Assembly (NCBI GenBank): GCA_034336665.1
Contig: JAPFBE010000003.1
Location: 60,741,352 to 60,805,351, forward strand
Direction of reading: 5' to 3'
Length of the DNA: 64,000 nucleotides
From: Luscinia megarhynchos
Lineage: Eukaryota > Chordata > Aves > Passeriformes > Turdidae
In this document: positions 49,001 to 60,410 of the stretch, piece by piece
Layout: each line of letters starts with the position of its first letter
Numbering within the stretch: position 1 is the stretch's first letter
Translations under genes and position numbers: made by a program
The notes under the pieces: model-generated
Databases searched by the model: none
Told to the model about the DNA's origin: nothing
The model's input: only the letters and a program-made list of their open reading frames with translations

Positions 49001-49795
49001 TCATTAATATGGCTGCTTTGTGTGTGTAACTATGTGAGGCACACTACACATGTGTATCCCCTAACAGAATACTTCAGCTCTCACTCAGCATTCCTGTAAG
49101 AATGTCTGCTTTAGAAATTTGCAGGTTTGGTTTGGTATTTCTGCAGTATGTTTTCCAAGCACACTTAGTCACTTGGAATACATGGAATTTGCACTGATCC
49201 CTTGGATCAATATGAAATTTGTACACAGCTAAGAGCAAGCACTGATTGTTCAAGAGATTCAATGGCTCCACTCATGGCAGTGAGTCCTTGCCTCATGAGA
49301 GATGACTGAGGATTCTAAGAATTAAGATCTTTTAAGATTACAAACAACAAAATGAAGCTCAGGCTTGTTTGTCCTTTGGGGGAAGGGGTGAGGCAGTGTT
49401 CACCCTGCATAATAAAAAGGGCTTAACTCAGGCTCAGAAGTTTACACAAACAAAACTGAAACCACTTCTGTGAGAATAACAAGTAAAAAGCCTAGCTATT
49501 CTGTGTACAGAAGAATTACTAAGCAAAATTTTGAATGCTCTACTTATTTTGTTTGCTTAGCAATATTATGCACTCTAGTCTCCTCCTGGAATTGAATTTA
49601 AGCTTTTCCTTTCTCATTCTGCCACAGTCCACTTGTTTTTTCAGATGTACTCCCTTTCCAGAATGTGATGCAAGTCCAATAGATACACAAGCCAACACTA
49701 GACAATCTGATTCCAGGAAATAATTAGATTTATTTTTAACAGACCATGTATCCTCTTAAATAATACAGGATCAAAAGTCCTAATAGTGTAGGCAA
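43034..49795. other. Long unique non-coding stretch
   Basis: No gene is supported in 6.8 kb. Frames up to 149 codons (+, 46796-47245) overlap minus-strand frames and carry no domain I recognise. A perfect 12-bp palindrome, GATTAATTAATC, lies at 46674-46685. The part at about 48780-49020 is AT-rich, of normal complexity and full of ATTA/TAAT words, like many conserved non-coding elements. Confidence 0.45.
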
Positions 49796-49940
49796 GAGAA
49801 TCATAAAATCCTAAATAACTTGGTTTGGGAGGCAGCTCTGGAGGAATTTCTAACAGAAAATCAACTCTGTGATTGCAGCAGGTTGCTCACAACCTTCCCC
49901 TGTCAATCACTGAGTATCCCCAAGGATGAAGATGCTATTA
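49796..49940 (-). mobile_element. CR1 LINE fragment (3' end, antisense)
   Basis: It begins GAATCATAAAATCCTAAATAACTTGGTTTGGGAGGCAGC in pieces typical of the antisense CR1 3' end. It continues with GCAGGTTGCTCACAACCTT and GAGTATCCCCAAGGATGAAGATGC, all in CR1 order. About 145 bp remain. Mutation has created an exact CTGTCAATCA word at 49900-49909. Confidence 0.8.
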
Positions 49941-51214
49941 ATACCATTCATGTGGCTCCTGTATCACAGTTAGTATGCACTAATGCTCACAATGGAAACA
50001 ACTCTCACTTCACAAACCATATAGTCATACTTACAATCAAAAAACAGCTGGAAGAACATTAACATTCTAGTTGAAATAGATTTCCTGGATTTTTTAAGAG
50101 CAGAGGGACAGCTGTGATCACATAGTCCAAATTCCTGAGTAACATAAACTGGAAAGTTGTCTTCAGCCAGCTTGTAGTGCTCAGGCACTGCTGTATTCCC
50201 CTTCTGTGAAACTCTGAGATCACTCATGCAGCAAGCTTTATGGTGTCAATCACAAAGGACAGTTTTAGCACCCATGTTCCACCTGCACAATCTTCTACTC
50301 ATTTGTGGAGACCCCTTCATTTTTCTCTCTCAGGCAAGGAAGGGTTTTCTAACCTGGCAATTATTTCAGGTTGAATTTTAGCCCCAGTGAATTGGTTCTG
50401 AAGCTGTAATTCAAACTCAGTTTCAGCAAAAGGATTGTGTACAGGGTTAAAGGCTGTGAGATTGGCCCCTTTGTACTGCAACTGTAATTCAGGAAGCAGA
50501 AATAGGCTGTGTCTGCATTTTAATGAGCTGAAAGACAGGAATTTCCAAATCTCAGCAGGTGCTGCTATCAGGAAGATTTTCAGAGAAGATCTAATCCTTT
50601 CTAGTTGCTGGGTAGCTGAGCTAAGGAGCCTGTTAACATCTTATTTTATCTCCTGCTGTGTTCAAAGATGTAGCTTTCTTCTCAAACAACATTTTTGTCT
50701 CCACATGGGCTGAAACACATCTGCCATGGATCATGTAGTGTTGAGGTACTATTTTTCCTCTTCCAGAGTGCTGGTTTGCTGTTAGGGCACACGAGAGGCA
50801 TCAGCCAGTGCTGATGACTGTCCAGCTGTGCTGCCCTCCATGGCTCAAGGCATCAGCTCTGTGCCTGCCTGGGGACAGGTGCCAGGTGCCCTTCTGCTCA
50901 GCCTCACCTCCTGCAGACCTGCAGCACTCCTGCCCTGCTTTTGCAAAAGCACTGCATACAAATAAAGATCGAACCCTTGCCTCCTCTGCATGTTGGGTCA
51001 TTTGCTGTCTTGGTTTTATTTGTAGGTTTCCAGTGAGGTATTTGGAGTCATGGTTAGTAATGGCTCTGGTTTTCAGTGTAATCCAAATTTAAATTTCAAT
51101 GAGTCTGGAGTATTTAGCTCCCTTGCATACCTCTGTTTTCTGGTTTCTGGTTGATGATTCTTGCTGCAAAGGCCGAGATTATAAACATCATCTTGTTCAT
51201 ATTTCTCTTTAACA
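49941..51214. other. Unique stretch with a GC-richer, polyadenylation-like segment
   Basis: Most of this is unremarkable. From about 50760 to 51000 the DNA is GC-richer and ends with an AATAAA signal at 50961-50966, followed by GATCGAACCCTTGCC. This arrangement resembles the R/U5 part of an LTR or the 3' end of a transcript. Overlapping frames of 94 codons (+) and 66 codons (-) there are unlike known proteins. Confidence 0.35.
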
Positions 51215-51654
51215 TAGACTCATAGAGTCCTAGGAAAATCTGAGATGGAAGGGACCTTTAAAGCTCACCTAGTACAACACTCTACAATGAGTAGGCACAT
51301 TTTACTTTAAGTCAGGTTGCTCAGAGCCTGGTCCAACCTCACCTTGGAATGTTTCCAGGGATGGGACATCCATATCTCTTTGAGTTAACCCATGCCAGTG
51401 TTTCACCACTCTCATTGTAAAAAAACTTTATTCCTTATATCTACTGTAAATACACCCTCTTTTGGTTTAAAATTATTACCCCTTGTCCTATTGCAATAGG
51501 CCCTACTAAAAAATTTGACCCTATCTTTCTTATAGTCCCCCTTTAGGTACTGGAATGCTGCAACAAAGTCACCCCAGGAGCCTTCTCTGCTCCAGACTGA
51601 ACAAACCTAACTCTCCTAGCCTGTCTTCACAGGAGAGGTGCTTCAGCACTCCAG
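51215..51654 (-). mobile_element. CR1 LINE 3' end, antisense
   Basis: A clear CR1 tail: GATGGAAGGGACCTTTAAAG at the left, then CAGGTTGCTCAGAGCCTGGT, CACCTTGGAATGTTTCCAGG, CCTTGTCCTATTGCAATAGG and CTCCAGACTGAACAAACC, ending with CTGTCTTCACAGGAGAGGTGC at the right. It covers the 3' UTR and the last part of ORF2, about 440 bp, and is 5'-truncated as usual for CR1. It is better preserved than the other fragments. Confidence 0.96.
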
Positions 51655-51658
51655 TAGA

Positions 51659-51695
51659 TTTCATAGAATAGTTCAGGTGGAAAGAGACCTTTGAA
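51659..51695 (-). mobile_element. Second short CR1 3'-end piece
   Basis: Immediately beyond the preceding CR1 the sequence restarts with TCATAGAATAGTTCAGGTGG AAAGAGACC, again the antisense 3' end of a CR1. Only about 37 bp are recognisable. It may be a separate very short insertion, or part of an older copy into which the neighbour inserted. Confidence 0.65.
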
Positions 51696-54430
51696 ACAAA
51701 GGCTTTATTTTCTGTGCTACTGCTCACAAAGTTTCCATTTTCACACCACTCATGAATCTCAAATGCCACTTTGGGCTTTCCCTTGCCCTGCCAGGTACGA
51801 GTTGAGTTAGGACACCATGCTGCAGTCCCAAAGTCCATTCACTGCAGTCCTGTGCTTCTGGGCTGCCTGAAGAAAGCAGCTGCTTAGCCCTCCCCTGTGC
51901 ACTGTTCATATCTCCTGGTTTGGAATGATTTATCTGATGTATTGCCATTGTTTCCTAATGGCACATCTTCCTAAAATAGGTTTCTAGTTCAACTCTAATG
52001 AGCACACACTCTTCTGTTCTGTGAAAGTCCTTTTTTTCTTTTTTTTTTTTCCCTGTGCCAGATGGAAGTTTGCAGCTACTGTGGGGTCGATCACAGTTAC
52101 AATGCTACATGTTTCCAGCTCATTACACTAATTAAGGATTTGTAATATGGCACAAAATAACTTCGGAGAAGGACAAAGAGACTCCCACTTGAAGAAGATC
52201 ACAAGATATTTGTTTTCTTTCCATCTGTGAATGGGACAGGGGTGAGGACATGTATTTAGTGTGCTGGTTAAATTGAGGGTATTCAGGGACAAAACACAAT
52301 TGACTGACATCCCATTCTTCTTGTCTTGCATCAGAAGCAGAAGAAAGATCTGGAACAAAGTGGAAGAAAGAAGGAAGTTTGGCCAGGTCCTTCTTCTTCA
52401 CGACTCTGTTTCAGTTTACCCAGTGCAGGAACAATTACTGCCTGCCCTGCTGTGTGCTAGGCAGTCTCATACCCTGCTGAGAGGTGCCATCTTTAAAGAA
52501 CAACTCAGGCGTACTTTACCAAGAAACTTCTTGAACAAGGCACAGAAAGTATTTGCAGTCAGCTTTGCCTAGAGAAAACAAAGCCCCAAATTACTGCAAG
52601 GTGAGACTTTTTGTGAACCGATTTTGCATGCCTCTCCAAAAACTGTATCAAAGTGCCTTGTGGAAAGTCTCTGACTCCAGGGAAGAAAGATTAATAATGT
52701 TTCTCTCCTGTATAAACATTTATTTAGTGGCACCAGATAAATGTAAAAACTGTTTTAATTAAATATTAGGAAATAAAAACTATTTTTTTTAAAGAATATG
52801 TTTTAAAAGGCTGTTTTCTTAATATGTTATAGCTCACTTTGGAAGTCTATGATTCACCTGCCTGGACTACATTTTCACAACCAGTATTACAGACAACAAC
52901 AAAGCTGTTGCATTCAGTTTGGGTGAAGCTGCAAAGGCAGAAGTTCTGCAGAACATATCCACACCCCAGGCCTGCAAAACTGGTTGGGAATCTTGGGAAA
53001 ATGAATTTGCACATAAAATTCAGGCTGTTGATCTCCTGGGAAGCACAGTATGTTTGCTGGGTTTGCTCTAGACCCTCCCCCCAACACAGAGAAAGGTACA
53101 AGTAAGAGCTCAACTATTTAAAGTACTTTATCATCTCAGAGGAAGTGTGCTTTGGGCAAGGGATTAAAAGGTTGTTATTTACATAAGGAACTTGTCTATC
53201 AAGGGTTTAGGAGCCATAAAACCTTTTGGTTTGTTAATCATCACTGCCAGCTTAATGGTCAAACTTATACTCTGATAACTACATTTACGTTCTTACTGCA
53301 AAGCTCTTCACACTGTTAGACATAACTCTGACTGGAGACAACATTGCAAGCCTCATTTCTGCAATTTTCTCAAATGCCTGCCTAATCTTCACCATCCTCT
53401 TTCAGCCTGTGAATTTTCCCTGTATTTTTCCGAATCAGGACAAAATCAAAACTTAGCCTTATACAGCATCTATTGACAAGCCTTTCAGAATGCTACAGGA
53501 GGAACAGGTAAGGCTTATCAGGCTGTGCTGCTGCCATCCTCATTTCAGATATGTGATATTCAGTCCATCCTAGAATGCACCCAGGAATAAGGAGGGAGCT
53601 GAAGGCTTTTTGGGAGCTCCTAGGACAGGACTCACACAACCAAATTATCCCAGATACTGGAGCTTTGAGCAGTTCCATGTACTGCCTATCTCAGAAACAA
53701 ACTTCATCATCTTCAGAGCACAAAGTGACTCATTAAATTGCAGATTATAGAGTATAATAAGCAAGATTTTCAAAATTCAGATATTTCCTTATCCAGCCTC
53801 TGAGCATAGATTTGAGTTTATAAAAGTAGTTTCCCTTTCAAAGGTACCTAAAACCCTGTGGAGCTGATGAAAGTTACTGAGTTTCAGAAAAGACAGTTTA
53901 TCTCTTTAATATGATTTGCCTGAAATATTTTTTCTCCCAAGTGAGCTTCAAATTCCTGCATTATTGTAGGGTCAATAGAAACATCAAAATTTTCATCCTG
54001 TGGGAAATTCAGATATTAAGGTAGTAGCATTTATTTTTCTCTGAGTGTGCTATCTTCATATAATTTTCTTTGTGAAAACACCAAAAACAGATTGTTTCAA
54101 GACAGTATCAGCTACATAACCATTTTAAACTATAACAAAGTTCATGGAGACTTTAATTCAGACATCTTAGTCTCCCATTCTTCCTAAAAATTTAGAGCCA
54201 TTTTTAGATCATCAGTGAGGTTGCACTATGGATGGTCAAATAATTTGTATAAAATATTTGGTCTTGGTGGAATAGCTCAACCAAGAAAAGAAAAAGCACC
54301 AAGGGACTTGGAGAACATGGAAGAATTGGGTCTATTAATTTGGTGAGTTACCTCAGGAACTCATACAAACACACAGAAATATTCAATTCACCATGTGTAT
54401 GGATTTGGGATGGTTGTCCCAAAAAATAAC
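51696..54430. other. Unique non-coding stretch
   Basis: A T-rich run lies at 52031-52050. Frames of 103 codons (+, 52261-52572) and 89 codons (-, 52132-52401) overlap and look random. No gene is supported. Confidence 0.5.
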
Positions 54431-54444
54431 TTTTTTTTTTTTTT
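54431..54444. repeat. Poly(T) run
   Basis: Fourteen uninterrupted T residues; simple homopolymer with no recognisable element attached. Confidence 0.9.
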
Positions 54445-56200
54445 AATTCACATATAAAATGTAAACTTAATCAGCAACAGCTAAACTTGGTACAAAATGT
54501 CTACATTTTAAAAAATCACTTTCCATGAAATAGAATAGTTGGACAGCTCCTGAATATTGCCATTCTTTAATGTAAGAAAAAAGGTGAAATTGTACATCCT
54601 CATGATGCAGAAGAGCCAGAGGCAGATGCTGCATAGAAAAGTGAGTTTTTGGAAGCATATCACATATCTCACTGAAAGAGAGGTGAGACCTTGGTTTAAA
54701 TTGATTTTTCTTATGGTTCAAACAAATCTAGCATGCTCCTTACCCAATCTTTAGGAAAACTTGTAGGAATTTCTGTAATTTAATTTTGAAAGTGAGATGA
54801 CCTAATTAGTCTTTTATAATAACAAAAAGGCTTTTACATATGCAAGGTGACATTAACCTGTCTTTATTATTAGACCCTGTCAACTCAAAGCTGAGTGCAG
54901 TGGTAGTTAGAAAGAACAAAGGACTCTTTGCTGCTTGTTATTTCATGATGTGGCTTTTTGAGGAGAAAGGCTTTGGGGTGACATTTTTGTTGAACTGCAC
55001 TGCAGTTAGAAACAGCTTTTAAGCTTTATACGTGTCTTTGCAACAACTGACTTTGTTTTGTGTATGAAGTCTGACTATTGGGATTGTCTGCTCCTGTAAT
55101 GGACAAGAGATCATCAACACAGAACTAAAATGCTTGGCAGAATGATGGCATGTCAAGGAACACCACAATCAGAAATTGGTCAAGAAATAATGGAGCAAAA
55201 TGCCACCTAAATTAAGATATAAATCCTGATCTGTGCTATCACACTTCAGTCACCTCCCCATTCACTGAATCCTTCTCTTTCTTTGCAAAAGAAATAGCAT
55301 CTGCACAGTGCTGAAAGGAAAAGGCACCAAGATAAGATGAGATACACAGGTAATTGTGCAAGCTGTGTCACCCCTGGTGAAGGAGGAATGACTCTCCTAG
55401 TCATGGAATAAACACAGCAAAAACCAATCAACAGAGAAAATCAAAACCTAAGATATGAGACAGAGGATGATTTGTACATGTGTCTGGCAGGGAGCTGATG
55501 GAGGCAGCAGAGCCTGGCTGAGCTGAAAGGCAGCAGCTGCCTGCTGTGGGAACAGGAGCTGCTTGCTCCTTAGGACTCTGAGTCAGAGCATTTATTCTTT
55601 AGCCTTAAGTATAAATGTGTGCTTCCACAGGGGAGTGCCTGTGAACTGGATGCATACAAGAGAAATAATGTTTATTTGTGTTTTTGCCCTGAGACTCGAA
55701 TGAAGAAACAAGTTGTTAATACAACATTTTATTTACCTTGCTGAGCACAAGCAACATCTACCAAAAACGTTCATAACCTCACACAAACAGAGAATGTGGA
55801 CAGCAAGAAACCTTCTGAGGCTACAGAGATAAATTTATGGGGTTTTTTCTAGAAAAAAGCTTTGACTTAACTTAGCACATACGTATAGGGGTTTTTTGCT
55901 TCACGGAAGGAATTAACAAAAAAGCCATGTGCAAAAATGCAGCACAGACACAGGGGGACAAAAAGGACCTGGTCCTTTTGAATGTGGCTCACAGGGAAAC
56001 CCATTGGCTACTCATTACTTATGAGTATCTCCTATTGGTTTTATTGAAGTTAGATACTGTCTTTGCAGACTTTACCAATATTTTCCTCAACTCACTGATC
56101 ACTCTTTCTGATGTCATATATCACACATATATGATAGTATTTTTCTGTTACCTACCTGGAAAACTACATTTTCTAAAACAGAGGAACAATGAATTATGAT
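54445..56200. other. Unique non-coding stretch
   Basis: No gene is supported. Frames are 90 codons or shorter, the longest at 55927-56199 (+), without a recognisable domain. A GC-richer patch rich in GCAGC/CTGCC words lies at 55490-55570. Confidence 0.5.
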
Positions 56201-56232
56201 TAAAAGCAAACCAACAAACAAACACAAAAAAG
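56201..56232. repeat. A/C-rich (CAAA)n tract
   Basis: AAACCAACAAACAAACAC-type sequence; a short degenerate simple repeat. Confidence 0.75.
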
Positions 56233-56277
56233 GACCATAAAAACCCCAAGCCCCACCCCATAACTAATAAAACATGA

Positions 56278-56628
56278 GTTTTTGTTAATACATTTAGATA
56301 CAAACTAAGTTTCAAACAAGCATTGAGTAGCACTTTCAACAATGGCATAATTTCTTGTCCAAGTTAAAAGACGGTTGTTGATCTCAATGTAGCCATCACA
56401 ACTAAATACACAGTGAGAGCTGTATTGGTTATTTGTTTATGCAAATTTTGGAAAGACATGCAATCTGAAAATGCAGTTCTTCTTCCAGAATCAGCTGCAG
56501 AGGCAATAAAAATGCTGAATGATATCATGCAGTTTATGAATGCACTTCACACATATATGGTTGTTCACACACATGAACCCAAATTTCACACAAGAGAATT
56601 TATTAAGTATCTGGCTGAATTTCTATGA
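56278..56628 (+). pseudogene. Protein-like broken frame, identity unknown
   Basis: One plus-strand frame stays open from 56278 to 56628 except for a single TAA at 56365-56367, giving 29 and then 86 sense codons. The downstream part reads as a plausible globular sequence, with a helix-like segment ESAAEAIKMLNDIMQFMNAL near the middle and a charged end. No ATG gives a natural start: the first candidate start is a GTG at 56413. I do not recognise the family. It could be a relic of a transposase or a chance frame; chance remains the more likely explanation in the absence of a match. Confidence 0.12.
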
Positions 56629-56789
56629 CACATATTTATCTGTGGCTAAAAATGCTAAATACTGGAATCTATATCTTCCTGCTTGATTTTAACAAGCATT
56701 TTAGATTGGGAAAACAAGTGGAACCCTGGACCATTTAGTTGTTCAATTGACATGGAGCAGCTTGACTGACAAAGCTGTACACACATCCT

Positions 56790-56960
56790 GACACCTGTCA
56801 ATCAAAGGCAGCCCACCTGGGCCCTGCTCTATTTATTCCTGTTCAGTAAAGAGATCCTGCACAGGAGGCAGCTGGCAGGCTGCAGAGGACTCTCCCTTTC
56901 TCCCTTCATTTCAGTGCCTCTGCCTGCAAAAGGCAGGATCTGCCTGTAAGGACCTGGTTT
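56790..56960 (+). promoter_or_regulatory. Promoter-like motif cluster
   Basis: An exact CTGTCAATCA (56795-56804; the reverse strand is TGATTGACAG, the known PBX-PREP/MEIS composite site, and it contains an inverted CCAAT-like core) overlaps an ACACCTG E-box. About 25 bp further lies CTATTTAT (56829-56836), a TATA-like word, followed by GC-richer sequence where a start site would be expected near 56860. The spacing is that of a TATA promoter, but no gene or long open frame follows, so it would have to serve a non-coding or distant spliced transcript. Confidence 0.2.
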
Positions 56961-57190
56961 TTCTTTGATGCAAGACCAGGATACAGCTGAGGTAGTTCTG
57001 GCTAGACTGTGCAGAGTCTGGTGGGGCTATGATGAAGGGCCTTACAGGTGGGACAAAGCATAGCAATGTCAAGCAGGAGATGAAGATCTGTCTCTCATTT
57101 TGCCTTTTCCCTAGGTAACTTCACCACACAGTCCCACAAATCAGAATAGAAAGCAAAGGGAACGTGGTCCTCACTGCTGAGACACCAAGC
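56961..57190. other. Unique non-coding stretch
   Basis: Nothing recognisable between the promoter-like cluster and the poly(A) run. Confidence 0.4.
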
Positions 57191-57207
57191 AAAAAAAAAA
57201 AAAAAAA
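57191..57207. repeat. Poly(A) run, 17 bp
   Basis: Seventeen uninterrupted A residues. No retroposed body could be recognised upstream. Confidence 0.92.
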
Positions 57208-59399
57208 GGTGTAATACAGAAAGTTCCTGGACATTATGCATGTTATATGGCAGTTTGCATGCAAATTTTAGTTTCTAGAAGGACACAATATAGAGGAGAG
57301 AAGCACACAAAAACACATCTCTAATCTTTTTGGAACCAGAACCACGGATGACATGGCCAAGCTGCCATTTTAAGAATTATGTCATGCACAATACCAAAAT
57401 AATGGCCTGGGAAAGCCTCTGGGCTGCCAGCTTTCTGCCCTGGTTACCATGAACTGAGCCCTTTGCATGTGGCCTTAGCTGGGATCAGATAACCTAGGCT
57501 GTCCAAAGGAGGGACAGGGGGATGTTCAAATTTCTCCAGGGCTGCAAAGCAAAACCCTGTGGGAGCCCAGGTCCTGCTGCTGTAGTGCCCAGTGCACCTG
57601 ACACTGGCAGAGACAATACATTCAGAAATTTATTATGCCTTGACTTTTCAGTTCTTCACATATATTCATACTGCTTTTGAAGACTTTTGTAAAGGACAAA
57701 TGATAAAAAATATAATCCTTTAAGAAGGTATGAGGTATTTGAGAAGGTATTTTCCTTTTATTCTTTACAAGAGAGTTATCATCCTCCTTCCAGAATTCAT
57801 TTTTGCTGGTACAGAGCTATATGGACAGTGAAAAAACTTTTTCTTCACCTTTTTTTCTCATGCAAATTAAATTAATATAAAAACTTTACTTCTTTTTCAA
57901 TCCATTCAAGCCCAGAATTGCCAAAAGCAATGAGTCTATAAATCTAACAAGCTGGCCTAGATCTGCTGACATAACTACAGCATCTGCAGAAGCAGCTTGG
58001 GCAGTTACAAAGCCTTACCTGTAAAGAATGCATGTCTGACAAGGGTGAACTGCTCCCCTGGCCTGGCACCCTTTGTCACTCCAAATGGCCCAGGGACACA
58101 CAGCCTGGCATCCTGAATGACCACCTCAAAATAATGTCCATCAATGGAACCCAAGACCTGTTCCAGGGTATTTGCTGGTGAATATGCCCAGCTCTAGGAT
58201 CACATGGTGTACGAAGGAGGACTAGAAGTTCCCCAGGTTTGTACCCCTGAGAAGTGAAGGATGCAATTCCTATGGTTTAAATTTCAGTGATTGCTACTCC
58301 TGTAAAAAGCAAATTTTGCTCTAGAGGTGCCTTCTCGTTTCTGTTTGCCATAGGGAGATGCTTGGGTGACAAGTTCAGGTAAAGATGGATCAAACCAATA
58401 GACAACATGCAGAGAGCCTGGGCACATACAGGGACAATATAAGAGCTATCAAATAATGGGTTTTTTCACATGGACCAGTGTGAAGCTTCAGGGGATGCTA
58501 ATTCTGTGCTGCCATCCTCATACTCTCACCCTTCCCTTCCCAGCAATTTGACCTGAGAAAAACCAAAGCTGGACATGTGGGGAGGGCTGCCCCAAGGACA
58601 GGATGGGCTTCTGGAGTGGACAAGGCTGTTGCATCCCCACTCTTGAGCTGAGTCCCCACCCTTCTGATCACCATTTGATTTTAACACACAGATGTGAAGT
58701 CTTCAATCCTTATTTCCTGCTTCCCTCTTCTGGGACAACCCTCTTTTCTACTCCCCAAGGAGGATTCTGGGCTCTTCTCAGATAAGTTCCAACGACTAAC
58801 ACAGCACATGTAGAATGTCTCTGAACCAGAATAGATCCACAAAATATTTTTTGAGACATTTTCTGTGATATTCTACAGGCTAGTAGAAGCCTCCAGGTTA
58901 GTCTCAAGTATGCAATAAAAATTCACTGCTCTAAACAACAATCTGTTGTTGCCTGTCCCACTCTGCCACTTCAGGCTCTGCAAGAACATTTGTGTTTCAG
59001 CAAAACTCCAAATCATTGTTCACTCTGTTTTGTTTGGCACAGCAGTGCTCATTCTCACAGGAAGAAGAAGGCAATTGCTCTGAAAACACATGGCCTGGTG
59101 ACAGGCACAGCACAGCAATGTGGTGACAGCAAGCCCCCGAGCACTGGGTGAGCTGGTGCCACTGCCAGCAGCACGACCAAGCCCTGCCACTCCCCTGCAG
59201 CAGCCACCAAGTGCACGCTGCCACAGTCAGGGGCTGTTTGCCTCACAACCCATGCTCACTGTAAACTGTAAAAGCACAAATGTGCTTGATTTTTGTTATT
59301 GCTTTTGACTTCAGCAGATGTCTTATAGACAGTAGCTGTCTCCTTAATATTCCTTTGGAACAGTTTCCAGCTATAGTTGTAGGCAGTTCTTTACAGAAC
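57208..59399. other. Unique non-coding stretch with a GC-rich patch
   Basis: No gene is supported. About 59085-59245 is GC-rich with several GCAGC/CCAGC words and a few CpGs; three frames of about 62-75 codons overlap there on both strands and look like composition artefacts. Confidence 0.5.
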
Positions 59400-59790
59400 A
59401 ATTTCACAACTCTGCATCATGTTTATGTTTAATTAGGGCACAAGTCTGGAGTGGTTTAAAACTGACAGCTCATTAAAATAGCATCTTCGCCATTGACATT
59501 CTATCTGGAAATTATTGGAAGACTAAACTGTAAGCCAGACAGTAATCAAGCAATGTTGTAAACATTTAAACAAAACAAACAAGAAAGACAAAAAAGCATA
59601 CGAGCGATAAATTGGTTGAAATAATTCATCCCTTCATCAGGCTCCAAACGAGACCTTGCAAATGGCAGGCCCTTCCACTCATTTTTTATTAGTGAAGAGG
59701 GCAAGTCATCATGTGTAGGAGAAGCACTTGGCCACAGAGCCCAGAGGACCTTAGTGTTTCTGCTTTCCACTCGTCATCTGTAATTTGGGT
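59400..59790. promoter_or_regulatory. Putative conserved non-coding element
   Basis: AT-rich but complex sequence with TTTAATTAGG, TGACAGCTCATTAAAA and AATAATTCATC words, consistent with homeodomain and MEIS-type sites, and a few preserved CpGs (CTTCGCC, GAGCGATAA, AACGAG) in a region where CpG is otherwise rare. It is not coding: the 74-codon minus-strand frame at 59546-59770 resembles nothing known. The call rests on composition only. Confidence 0.2.
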
Positions 59791-60300
59791 GCTTGTGGGA
59801 TTTTCTGGACAGATTCACTTTCCATACTTTCATCTGGTTACTATCTGTTTGCACTACAGAAACAACTGCAGCAAGGATGATGGATACTAGCTACCGGATA
59901 TTAAACATTAGCTAGACAATCAGCTTACATCCCCCATCTGTCACCAGGGCATAGATTCCAGTCACACTGGTCCAGTGGAAAGCTGGAGTATCAAAGCTTA
60001 GTGAGTATCTTCATGCCTCCAGGCGTTTCATCCCCTCTTTCCCAAAAAAACCTCTTGCATGTAGTAAGATGAGAGATGTATGCAGAGTTAGGAAAGGCCA
60101 TGAAAGGACAGATGTCTGAGGTAACTGTTAGTAGGTACTAGAAATCTCATCATCAGAGCCTTTCCCAGTTTCAAACACCTGAGAAGCCTGCAATGCGAGC
60201 AAGCCTGCTTGAAAAGGCTGCTGATGCTGGGGACTCCATCTGTTGCTCATTTGCAGCACATATTTTCAAAATACTGGGGCTGCCACTCTCCCACCTTTCC
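59791..60300. other. Unique non-coding stretch
   Basis: No gene or repeat is recognised between the two regulatory-looking patches. Confidence 0.45.
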
Positions 60301-60410
60301 ATACTCTCGCTCTGCTTTGCATCGGTAAGATTTCAGATGAGCGTTTGCCGTTAGCCAGACGGGAATATGACAACACACCTGTCGTGCCTTCCCCCTGCCA
60401 ACACGCCTTC
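60301..60410. promoter_or_regulatory. CpG-retaining pocket
   Basis: Seven CpG dinucleotides fall between about 60308 and 60405, in words such as CTCGCT, ATCGGT, GAGCGT, GCCGTT, GACGGG, GTCGTG and CACGCC. The surrounding kilobases have almost none. It is too small and not GC-rich enough for a classical CpG island. Retained CpGs can mark an unmethylated enhancer or constrained sequence. Three frames of 64-75 codons cross it on both strands, none recognisable. Confidence 0.25.

Noticed and set aside
50950..50985. GATCGAACC considered as the B-box complement of a tRNA gene or SINE
   Set aside because: No matching A-box at the right distance and no cloverleaf could be drawn.
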